From Actinobacteria bacterium UBA912 (GTDB lineage: Bacteria; Actinomycetota; Coriobacteriia; Anaerosomatales; UBA912): a DNA stretch of 6,278 nucleotides. Below are positions 1 to 5,957 of the stretch, in pieces. The first letter of the stretch is position 1. Every line of letters begins with the position of its first letter. The notes under the pieces were generated by a model, which ran no database searches, was not told the DNA's origin, and saw only the letters and a list, made by a program, of their open reading frames with translations. The DNA is taken from the NCBI GenBank assembly GCA_002293965.1, contig DBEG01000060.1, positions 1-6,278 on the forward strand. Reading direction: 5' to 3'. Made by a program: the position numbers and the translations under genes.

Positions 1-459
1 GGCGGAGCGTTCTCGCTGGAAGAGGGCGAAACTGCCGAGCGACCCGAGCGGTACGAGGCGGGGACTCTCAACACGCCGGGCATCATCGGCCTGGGGGCGG
101 GCGTCGGTTTTCTCGGCGAGCACGGCGAGGAGTCGCGAAGGCTCGAGCTGGAGTTGACGTTCAGGCTCATCGAGAGGCTGGCGCAGATTCCAGGAGTGAG
201 CGTGCTTGGACCGCCGATAGGAGTGGAACGCGTGCCGGTCGTGAGCATCGTCCACGACAAGCTCGCTGCCGACGAGATCGCATTCGCTCTCGACAGACAG
301 GCTAGAATCGCCTGCCGACCGGGGCTTCACTGCAGCCCCTGGGCTCACAGGACGATAGGGACGCTTGACAGCGGGACGGTGCGCTTCTCGATCGGCCATG
401 GCATCTCGGCTGGGGACGTGGGCTACCTGATCGAGAGTCTGGAGCGGGTGTTGACGTAA
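1..459 (+). CDS. Class V aminotransferase, cysteine desulfurase family (3' part only)
   Basis: The reading frame is open from base 1 to the TAA at 457-459 and gives the last 152 residues of a protein that begins outside the window. The motif GLHCSPWAHRTIGTL followed by GTVRFSIG is the C-terminal signature of PLP-dependent cysteine desulfurase-like class V aminotransferases; the Cys in GLHC is the expected persulfide-forming catalytic residue. The upstream stretch PERYEAGTLNTPGIIGL also fits this family. Members are usually about 380 residues, so well over half, including the PLP lysine, is missing. They release sulfur from L-cysteine for Fe-S cluster, thiolated tRNA or cofactor synthesis. The C-terminal motif most resembles the 'cysteine desulfurase family protein' branch rather than housekeeping IscS, but the exact subfamily is not certain. 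It is a cytoplasmic protein. The stop lies 140 nt before the cytochrome operon, so shared transcription is possible but not shown. Confidence 0.9.
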   Translation, partial: GGAFSLEEGETAERPERYEAGTLNTPGIIGLGAGVGFLGEHGEESRRLELELTFRLIERLAQIPGVSVLGPPIGVERVPVVSIVHDKLAADEIAFALDRQARIACRPGLHCSPWAHRTIGTLDSGTVRFSIGHGISAGDVGYLIESLERVLT

Positions 460-479
460 CCTTCCGCCTTTCCTATCCT
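451..479 (+). promoter_or_regulatory. Candidate sigma70-type promoter for the cytochrome operon
   Basis: A TTGACG box at 451-456 and TATCCT at 474-479 are separated by exactly 17 nt. The -35 box matches consensus at five of six positions and the -10 at four of six. The -35 overlaps the last codons and stop of the aminotransferase gene. A transcript would start near 486 and have a leader of about 114 nt before the heptaheme cytochrome start at 600. The same TTGACG box with a 17-nt spacer recurs before the Tat enzyme gene at 5740-5768, which adds some support. Confidence 0.45.
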
Positions 480-531
480 GCGATAAACCGGCAAAGCATG
501 GAATATCAGTGATCGCACGAGTCGCATAGGA
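471..531. repeat. Imperfect inverted repeat over the candidate -10 region
   Basis: TCCTAT (471-476) and GCGA (480-483), separated by CCT, face TCGCATAGGA (522-531), which is the reverse complement of the left arm without that 3-nt bulge. The arms are ten paired bases and lie about 38 nt apart. The left arm covers the candidate -10 box. It could be a pair of protein sites or a weak leader hairpin; no T-tract follows, so it is not an obvious terminator. I see no small gene in the rest of the 460-599 gap. Confidence 0.3.
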
Positions 532-599
532 TGGTGGCGATTTTGTTCAGGGGTCGAGGGTCAGGGTTACAGGAACGCTCGCTCCGAAGGACTGGCGCG

Positions 600-1499
600 A
601 TGGAGCGATTCTCTTCGTACGTAGCGTCTATGGCGCTCGCCGCGCTGACGGTGACAGTCCATCTAGCGATCACCGCGCCCGCCGCGATCGCGCAGCCCCC
701 GCTGCCTGAGGCGACTGCCGTCACCACCGTGACCATCGAGGGCTACGACGTCGACTTCACTCTCCCCACAGCAGCCAGAGCTGGCTGCATGGTGTGCCAC
801 GCAGACCAGGATCTCACTCGCATCAGAGACGGTCGGGTCATCAGCTACTTCGTCGACCCCGGGCAGTTCGAGGCTTCCGCCCACGGCGAGGTGCAGTGTG
901 TCGGCTGCCATCTGGATTTCGCATTCTCCGCACCTCATGAGCAACTTGGAACCGAGTGGCAATCGACCGCAGGTTCTGCCTGCAAGAACTGTCATGAGGA
1001 TCAGGCGCTCGAGGTTGGCAAGGGGGCGCACCGCGCCGAGACCGATGCCGAGGCCTTGGCCGATCCGGAGGCTCCTGACCGTCCGTTGTGCAGCGATTGT
1101 CACGGTAGCCACCAGATCGGCTTCCTCACCGAGAACCCCGAGGGACGCGCCGAGATGCGCGCTCGCGGGTGGGAGGTGTGCGGCCGATGCCATGAGGACT
1201 ATTGGTACTCCTACGACGACTACTATCACGGCGCAGCGTACAGGCGGGGGGCGACAGATGCACCCGCATGTTGGGATTGCCATGGCTATCACGACATCCG
1301 TCCGGTAGATGACCGCGAATCGATGGTCAACGAGAGGAATCTGGTCCAGACTTGTTCGCCGTGCCATCCCGATGCGAACGAGGCTTATGTCGACTACGCC
1401 CGCTTCATCCATGGCCGCGAGGAGATATCGGACGAGATCTTCCTCGCAAGGTGGGCCGACTGGCTGCGTCAGAATTTGAGCGGACTTTTCGGCCGGTAG
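600..1499 (+). CDS. Exported heptaheme c-type cytochrome
   Basis: This 299-residue protein has seven CxxCH heme c sites, with first cysteines at residues 63, 100, 128, 164, 194, 224 and 252. The mature part also has exactly seven further histidines (95, 113, 144, 171, 210, 231, 271), enough for bis-His ligation of every heme. The ATG at 600 is chosen because GAAGGA at 586-591 lies 8 nt upstream and a Sec signal peptide begins there (hydrophobic stretch about 8-30, likely cut after AIA at 31). An in-frame ATG at 531 would add 23 residues ahead of the signal peptide and is rejected. Two segments share the pattern CxDCHGxH with a spacer-preceded HG or H ligand (164-173 and 224-233), typical of small cytochrome c3/c7- or NapC-like heme packing. 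No C-terminal membrane anchor is seen. It is the first gene of a four-gene operon, 19 nt before the next cytochrome, and likely moves electrons outside the membrane. Its redox partner and exact family are not recognised. Confidence 0.92.
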   Translation: MERFSSYVASMALAALTVTVHLAITAPAAIAQPPLPEATAVTTVTIEGYDVDFTLPTAARAGCMVCHADQDLTRIRDGRVISYFVDPGQFEASAHGEVQCVGCHLDFAFSAPHEQLGTEWQSTAGSACKNCHEDQALEVGKGAHRAETDAEALADPEAPDRPLCSDCHGSHQIGFLTENPEGRAEMRARGWEVCGRCHEDYWYSYDDYYHGAAYRRGATDAPACWDCHGYHDIRPVDDRESMVNERNLVQTCSPCHPDANEAYVDYARFIHGREEISDEIFLARWADWLRQNLSGLFGR

Positions 1500-1518
1500 A
1501 TCGCAAAGAAGGACTCCA

Positions 1519-3105
1519 GTGAAGATTCGGATCTTAGCGACCATCGCGCTGGTTGTGCTGATAGCGGGCACGGCCTTGCTTTGGCGACCTGCCACAGGTG
1601 AGACCCTGGATGATGGCCGGGTGAACATCACGGCCCTGCCGACACGCAACTTCGATTGTCGCCCGTGCCACCTGGAGATCACTCAGTCCGATGTCAGGGG
1701 TCTGGCCTTCAATCACCAGGAACATCCGCCGGCTGACTGCGCCGCCTGCCATGTGCGTCCGGCTCACGAGGCCGACCGAACCTATCGGCCGGTCATGCAG
1801 ACCTGCTTCGCCTGCCATGGGATGCTGCACGGACCGCAACTGGTGATGGCATCCGGTACCTGCTCCACCTGTCACACGCCCGAACACGTCTTGCGACCGG
1901 CGAGTCACGTCGAAACATGGGCCGCCGAGCCACACGCTGCTACAAGCGAGCTGATCGGCGTCAACAACTGCATGATGTGCCATGCGGCCGCGACGGACTG
2001 CGATGCCTGCCATGCCGACCAGGTTCCCGAGGTCGGACCGATGCCTAGCCTCTACCTGCGCTTGCTACCCGAAGAGCCGGTGCTCCCCGAGGTCTGGGTC
2101 GACACGACCGAACAAGTGACGATGAGTCAGTGTGCATACTGCCATGCCACTGTCGACGAGACGCGGGACGAGAGGATCATCTTCCCGCACGACCCACACC
2201 TCGAGCGCGATCATGATTGCGCGGCATGCCACGAGGTCTTCCCTCATCAGCGGGACCTGACCGTGGTCCCGGACATGCTCTCATGCTATCGGTGTCACGG
2301 CCTGACCCATGCCGCCCAGGGCGAAGTGGCGACAGAAGATTGCAGTGCCTGTCATCCTCCCGCTTTCAACCTCGTCCCCGCGGATCATACGACCGCCTTC
2401 ATGTCCGGTGTCCATACACGAACCGCCGAAGCCAGCATGGAATCCTGCACCATGTGCCACACCTCGACGTTCTGCACCGACTGCCATGTCGGCGGGGCTC
2501 AGATGGCCGACGGCAGGGTCAGCGAGTCCGTGATACCCGAGGCGCACTATGCTCGCGAGTGGATCCCCGATCACGGACAGGATTTCCTTGGCCAGCGTGG
2601 TGCATGCTCGATCTGCCACACCTCCCAGTCGTGCGAGATGTGTCATACGACGTCGATGCCGCATCAACCGGCATGGCTTTCGCAGCATGCAGTGCAAAGC
2701 GCACAGCCCCTGGCGGATGACTGCAACGTGTGCCACACCGATCGGTCGTGGTGTCAGGATTGCCACCACGAGGCGGTCGCCGACCTCGAACTGCTACGCG
2801 AGAACTGTGTGGATTGCCACGTGGAGATGGAAACAGAACCGGCCACCCAGATCGATGATGCGCGCCTGGCCGAGCACGCTGTCCACTTCAACGTCCAGGA
2901 GCGGGTAGGAAGGCCGTATGTCTGCGATGATTGCCACACCCAGTTCCAAACACGCCCGATCCCGGGTCCGGCTGCACCGGCCCAGGCACACGACGTCCGG
3001 CTATGCTACGAGTGCCACGGTAACCTCGGCATCGACAACCTACTCATCGCCCCCTATCCGGGGTCGGAGCTGTGTCGGCGTTGCCACGACGACCTCAGAC
3101 TCTGA
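1519..3105 (+). CDS. Exported 20-heme c-type cytochrome with duplicated hexaheme module
   Basis: The 528-residue product has 20 CxxCH motifs, the first at residue 47 and the last at 519, about one heme per 26 residues. There are 22 additional histidines, so full bis-His ligation is possible. Residues 47-165 (hemes 1-6) and 205-323 (hemes 7-12) are tandem copies offset by 158-160 residues; six spare histidines per copy also line up (66/224, 69/227, 83/243, 104/264, 130/290, 139/299). The remaining eight hemes (363-523) begin with two close pairs, CxxCH-x4-CxxCH and CxxCH-x5-CxxCH. The start is GTG at 1519 with GAAGGA at 1508-1513, 5 nt upstream. The N-terminus has a hydrophobic stretch at 5-22 after K2/R4; it may be a cleaved signal (near ATG at 25-27) or a membrane anchor. 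No lipobox cysteine and no beta-barrel or C-terminal anchor is seen. It probably acts as a long electron conduit outside the membrane; filament-forming cytochromes such as OmcS have similar heme density, but nothing here proves polymerisation. Known family not recognised. Confidence 0.93.
   Translation: MKIRILATIALVVLIAGTALLWRPATGETLDDGRVNITALPTRNFDCRPCHLEITQSDVRGLAFNHQEHPPADCAACHVRPAHEADRTYRPVMQTCFACHGMLHGPQLVMASGTCSTCHTPEHVLRPASHVETWAAEPHAATSELIGVNNCMMCHAAATDCDACHADQVPEVGPMPSLYLRLLPEEPVLPEVWVDTTEQVTMSQCAYCHATVDETRDERIIFPHDPHLERDHDCAACHEVFPHQRDLTVVPDMLSCYRCHGLTHAAQGEVATEDCSACHPPAFNLVPADHTTAFMSGVHTRTAEASMESCTMCHTSTFCTDCHVGGAQMADGRVSESVIPEAHYAREWIPDHGQDFLGQRGACSICHTSQSCEMCHTTSMPHQPAWLSQHAVQSAQPLADDCNVCHTDRSWCQDCHHEAVADLELLRENCVDCHVEMETEPATQIDDARLAEHAVHFNVQERVGRPYVCDDCHTQFQTRPIPGPAAPAQAHDVRLCYECHGNLGIDNLLIAPYPGSELCRRCHDDLRL
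1657..2487 (+). repeat. Tandem duplication of a six-heme module within the 20-heme cytochrome
   Basis: The first copy lies at about 1657-2013 and the second at about 2131-2487. At protein level, cysteines 47, 74, 96, 115, 151 and 161 correspond to 205, 234, 256, 275, 310 and 319. Shared local patterns include F-x-H-x-x-H before the second heme, DCAACH, CxxCHGxxH, and the close pair CxMCH...CxxCH at the module end. The copies have diverged in the residues between motifs, so the duplication is old rather than a recent DNA repeat. Confidence 0.85.
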
Positions 3106-3119
3106 TCGCATGATGCGAT
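3105..3119. repeat. 15-bp palindrome after the 20-heme cytochrome stop
   Basis: ATCGCATGATGCGAT has perfect 7-bp arms around one central base and begins on the last base of the TGA stop. As RNA it would fold into a 5-bp stem with a 5-nt loop. It lacks a T-tract, so it is not an intrinsic terminator. It may be an mRNA stability or processing element that sets cytochrome output apart from the downstream genes, or a protein site. Confidence 0.4.
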
Positions 3120-3153
3120 TCGATCTCGATACGCCGAAAGGAGCAACGCCATA

Positions 3154-4167
3154 GTGGATGCACGCAACGACAACCCTCGGCGCTTGGATCTCGCCATCAA
3201 GGTCGCTATCGGGGGTCTGGTCTTGGCGTTGGGCGTGCTCGCTTATGTGATCATCGCGACCGAGCTTCAGCAGCGCGCCGCCACCCCGGCCGCGCGGGCG
3301 ATAGCGAACTTGGAGCAGATCGTGCGCGACGACCCCAACGACCTCGGCGCGCGCCTGAGTCTGGCCGATGCGTTGCTGGCCGCAGGGCGCTTCCGCGAGG
3401 CCGCCGAGCAGTATCAGGAGGTCTTGAACGCGCAAGCCGATGACCCTCAGGCGCTCGCCGGATTGGCATTCATCGCGATGGAGCAGGGCGAGTGGCGAAC
3501 CGCCGAAGGATACTGGCGCAAGATCATCGAGGTACTCACCGACGGGCGTTTCGATGCGGTCGATCAGCGGCTGGAGAGGGCTTATCGGCACCTCGGCGCC
3601 ACGCTGATGGAGCTCCGCGAGTACGAGGAGGCCATCAAGTACCTGCGCGAAGCGACGCGTGTCCGGAGGGATGTCGCCGACACCTACTTCCTGTTGGGAA
3701 TCGCGTACCGAGAGATCGATTCGCCCGTGCTCTACCGCGAGAACATCGAGTACGCGCTGCGGTTCGATCCGCTTAGGCCCGACGCCAACTACGAGTACGG
3801 CCGGATCCTACTCGCCGAAGGAGACACCGCAGGTGCGGCGGAGAGATTCCGTGTCGCAGCCCAAAATGCCCCGGCTGATCGCACAGAACCCCAGGAGGCC
3901 CTGGCAGAGCTGGGGACCGCTCCCGCCAGGTTGCAAAAGGCGTCCGAGCTTGCCTCGGCAGATGCCAGCGCTGCGCTGAGCGAGGCGAGGATCGCTGCAG
4001 CTATCGACCCGGACAGCGTTGAGGCGGCCCGCCTGGTCGCGACTTTGTACGAGCGACTCGACAACCGCGAGGCCGCTTTGGCGGGCTGGCAGAGAGTGCT
4101 TGCGTTGGTGCCCGGTGACTCCGAGGCACAGTCGGCGTCGGAACGCTTGCAGCCACCAGCCCAGTAG
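3154..4167 (+). CDS. Membrane-anchored TPR-repeat protein
   Basis: The 337-residue protein has a short N-terminal tail with R4, R9, R10 and K16, one transmembrane helix at about 13-35, and a soluble remainder built of helical pairs. TPR-like units are visible at about 62-95 (ALLAAGRFREAAEQYQEVL), 96-129, 139-172 (ATLMELREYEEAIKYLREA), 173-206, 207-241, and a last one near 295-328 (YERLDNREAALAGWQRVL) after an alanine-rich linker. The positive-inside rule puts the TPR domain outside the membrane. The GTG at 3154 is the start, with GAAAGGAG ending 11 nt upstream; an ATG at 3158 is out of frame. TPR domains bind peptides. Those of CcmI and NrfG act in c-type cytochrome maturation, and its place directly after two cytochrome genes suggests an assembly or apocytochrome-holding role. 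That role is inferred; no heme-binding motif is present. Confidence 0.88.
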   Translation: MDARNDNPRRLDLAIKVAIGGLVLALGVLAYVIIATELQQRAATPAARAIANLEQIVRDDPNDLGARLSLADALLAAGRFREAAEQYQEVLNAQADDPQALAGLAFIAMEQGEWRTAEGYWRKIIEVLTDGRFDAVDQRLERAYRHLGATLMELREYEEAIKYLREATRVRRDVADTYFLLGIAYREIDSPVLYRENIEYALRFDPLRPDANYEYGRILLAEGDTAGAAERFRVAAQNAPADRTEPQEALAELGTAPARLQKASELASADASAALSEARIAAAIDPDSVEAARLVATLYERLDNREAALAGWQRVLALVPGDSEAQSASERLQPPAQ

Positions 4168-4194
4168 GACCCACCTTAGAGGAGGAATGGTTTT

Positions 4195-5715
4195 GTGAGT
4201 GAGCCCACAGGCGTCAAAGCTGATGATGAAGTGACCCAGCGCGGACCCCGATCCAGGACACGTCAAATCGTGCTGCTGGCGGTCCTGCTCGCACTCATCG
4301 CACTGGTGCTGTTCGCGTCGTGGTATTACCTCACCCACCGCCGACTACCTATCCCGCGCATCGGAGTGGATGCCGCTGAGGTCGTGGCGCCCCCCGAATT
4401 CCTGTTCGCGATCGCCGGACCCAGAGGGCCCGATGCCTTGACCCGCCCTGTGGGGGTCGCTGTGCTTGATGACAGCGTATACATCACTGACACGGACGCC
4501 CGTGCTGTCAGGGTCTACACCTTGAACGGCGAGTACCGCTTCTCCTTCTCGGCGATTGGTGACGGGGAGTACGAGAGCCTCGGGAATCCTCACCACATCT
4601 CGGCAGGGCCGGACGGGAACATCTACGTCTCCGACCGCCGCCATCGTTCGATCTTCGTCTTTTCCGCCGACGGGACCTATCTGCGCCGAATCGCGCCAAC
4701 TGGAACGGACGAGCAACTGTGGAGTCCGCTCGGGACCACCTTCGACGCACAGGGCAACATCTGGGCGACCGATGTCGGAATCGCCGAGAATCACAGGGTC
4801 ATCGTGTTCGATCCGCAGGGTGTCGAGATCAGGCGCTTCGGCTCCACCGACATGGTTGAGCAGATGATGGAGAGTCCGGGCCGGTTGTTCTTCCCCAACC
4901 ACATCGCTATCAGCGATGACGGTAGGGTCTTTGTCAGCGACAGCAACAACAGGCGCGTTCAGGTCTTCGATGCCGAGGGCGCGTTCGACTACATCATTGC
5001 TACCGCGGGTATACCCCGCGGGCTGGTGATGGATGAACAGGACCGTCTGTACGTGGTGGACGCGCTCGCGCACGCTATCGACGTCTATGATTTCGACGGC
5101 AACAAGATCACCAGCTTCGGCGGACGGGGGATAGGCCCCGGGCAGTTCGCGTTCGCCAACGCCATCGATTTGGATGAGGCTGGCAGGATCTACGTCACCG
5201 ACCGAGAGAACCACCAGGTCCAGGTCTGGGAGTGGCCGCAGCAGGCTATCGTGTTGCCGGTGCCACCCGGCTTCCGCGTCGAGACGATTGCATGGCTGCT
5301 GCCGCTGTTGCTGCTGCCGCTGCTGCCGTTCCTGCTCCGCCGACGTAAGTGCGTAGTCACGGAGGACTTCGTCGATGCGATGGTCGAAGCCGGACGTATC
5401 GATCTTCTGCGCCGCAAGCTGCGCCTGTTCTTGACTCCGGAGCAGATCCATCCGGTATTCGCGGGGAGGCTTGTCGAAGGATACGATCTGGGCAAACTGA
5501 TCCGGAAGTCCGCCTTCTCGGACTCGGATGCCAGGGATCTCGTAGCCAAGCATGGCCTTGTCTACGATGAAGCCGCACTCCTGGTGCTCGCAAAACGTGC
5601 CAAGAGACTTTGTACGCAGGACGTGCGACTCGCCAGTCAAGCCCGACGTCTGGGAATCGAGGTCTTCGATGTCGACGAATATGTGAGACGATTTGGGAAG
5701 ACCGTTCGTCGCTAA
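4195..5715 (+). CDS. Two-TM NHL-repeat beta-propeller protein with cytoplasmic PIN-like C-terminal domain
   Basis: The 506-residue protein starts at GTG 4195; AGAGGAGGA at 4178-4186 lies 8 nt upstream and a nearby ATG at 4187 is out of frame. Order of parts: basic N-tail (R16, R19, R21, R23), TM helix about 25-46, six NHL-type blades about 67-352, second TM about 365-381 rich in Leu, then RRRK and a 121-residue C-terminal domain (386-506). Blades carry the repeated GxIYVSD/TD...VxVFD pattern, e.g. GRVFVSDSNNRRVQVFD and GRIYVTDRENHQVQVW. Basic residues on the two TM ends put both termini in the cytoplasm and the propeller outside. The C-terminal domain resembles PIN nuclease folds: VVTED at the first strand, an AGRIDLL segment, then YDEAALLVLA, LCTQD and a closing GIEVFDVDEYV; D391, D458 and D476 are candidate acidic-site residues. 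The PIN call is tentative. The propeller may scaffold the cytochromes or other outside partners. It is the last gene of the operon. Confidence 0.9.
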   Translation: MSEPTGVKADDEVTQRGPRSRTRQIVLLAVLLALIALVLFASWYYLTHRRLPIPRIGVDAAEVVAPPEFLFAIAGPRGPDALTRPVGVAVLDDSVYITDTDARAVRVYTLNGEYRFSFSAIGDGEYESLGNPHHISAGPDGNIYVSDRRHRSIFVFSADGTYLRRIAPTGTDEQLWSPLGTTFDAQGNIWATDVGIAENHRVIVFDPQGVEIRRFGSTDMVEQMMESPGRLFFPNHIAISDDGRVFVSDSNNRRVQVFDAEGAFDYIIATAGIPRGLVMDEQDRLYVVDALAHAIDVYDFDGNKITSFGGRGIGPGQFAFANAIDLDEAGRIYVTDRENHQVQVWEWPQQAIVLPVPPGFRVETIAWLLPLLLLPLLPFLLRRRKCVVTEDFVDAMVEAGRIDLLRRKLRLFLTPEQIHPVFAGRLVEGYDLGKLIRKSAFSDSDARDLVAKHGLVYDEAALLVLAKRAKRLCTQDVRLASQARRLGIEVFDVDEYVRRFGKTVRR

Positions 5716-5739
5716 ATCGGGACAACTAGCGAGTATCCG

Positions 5740-5768
5740 TTGACGACCGAGTGCGGCGAGGGTATAGT
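5740..5768 (+). promoter_or_regulatory. Sigma70-type promoter for the Tat molybdo-enzyme transcript
   Basis: TTGACG at 5740-5745 and TATAGT at 5763-5768 are separated by 17 nt; each box matches consensus at five of six positions. Transcription would start near 5775, 25 nt or so after the stop of the NHL gene plus spacer. This is the strongest promoter in the window and gives the downstream gene its own control, separate from the cytochrome operon. Confidence 0.75.
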
Positions 5769-5776
5769 GTTCTAGA

Positions 5777-5831
5777 GAGTTTGTAACGGATGTTACTAGT
5801 GGGCCGGCAGCCCTATCCGATCTACAAACTC
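5777..5831 (+). promoter_or_regulatory. Leader RNA domain closed by a 9-bp perfect helix
   Basis: GAGTTTGTA (5777-5785) is the exact reverse complement of TACAAACTC (5823-5831). Inside it CGGAT (5787-5791) pairs with ATCCG (5815-5819), and GGGC (5801-5804) pairs with GCCC (5810-5813) around a 5-nt loop. Eighteen nested base pairs within 55 nt right at the predicted 5' end of the transcript are unlikely by chance and suggest a folded RNA domain. Confidence 0.6.
5781..5798. promoter_or_regulatory. CRP/FNR-shaped dyad just downstream of the promoter
   Basis: TTGTAAC at 5781-5787 and GTTACTA at 5792-5798 are inverted arms with six of seven positions matching and a 4-nt GGAT centre. The geometry of 7+4+7 resembles operators of CRP/FNR-family regulators. 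It would sit at about +7 to +24, where binding would repress. The same bases also form one side of the leader helix, so it may instead be read as RNA. Confidence 0.35.
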
Positions 5832-5898
5832 AAAGCAGGAAACGGGCTTCTTGACGGAGTCCTTGGGGTAAGGAAGTGAATGATTTGATGCAAACCGC

Positions 5899-5951
5899 AA
5901 AGACCGGTTCAACAGGAGTTGGGCTCGCCCACAGTTGGCCGGTCTTTTCTT
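5899..5951 (+). terminator. Intrinsic terminator-like hairpin with T-tract
   Basis: AAAGACCGG (5899-5907) pairs with CCGGTCTTT (5939-5947) in nine consecutive pairs. CAAC (5910-5913) with GTTG (5934-5937) and TGGG/CCCA around a CTCG loop (5920-5931) extend the hairpin. TTTTCTT follows at 5945-5951. It could attenuate the transcript from the 5740 promoter, end a roughly 175-nt small RNA, or end read-through from the cytochrome operon, which has no terminator directly after 5715. Confidence 0.65.
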
Positions 5952-5957
5952 GCACAC

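Noticed and set aside
531..599. Upstream ATG at 531 as the heptaheme cytochrome start
   Set aside because: It would put 23 polar residues before the signal peptide. The ATG at 600 has GAAGGA 8 nt upstream and starts directly at the signal peptide.
663..1682. 339-codon minus-strand open frame opposite the heptaheme cytochrome
   Set aside because: It lies antisense to seven CxxCH motifs and runs into the next cytochrome gene; no motif or start signal supports it.
1519..3105. Regular heme-motif spacing as a CRISPR-like or DNA-level repeat
   Set aside because: The periodicity is at the protein level from CxxCH motifs; the DNA between motifs is not repeated exactly.
4345..5640. Long 431-codon open frame on the minus strand opposite the NHL gene
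   Set aside because: The plus-strand frame has clear NHL repeats, TM helices and a ribosome site. The minus frame has no recognisable domain and is a by-product of high-GC codon use.
5832..5849. Resemblance of AAGCAGGAAACGGGCTT to a cobalamin riboswitch B12 box
   Set aside because: Only about 11 of 17 positions agree and the other conserved cobalamin riboswitch elements are missing upstream.
5903..5918. GGTTCAA as a tRNA T-loop
   Set aside because: The flanking bases do not form the 5-bp T-stem and no acceptor or anticodon arm is present; the bases belong to the terminator hairpin.
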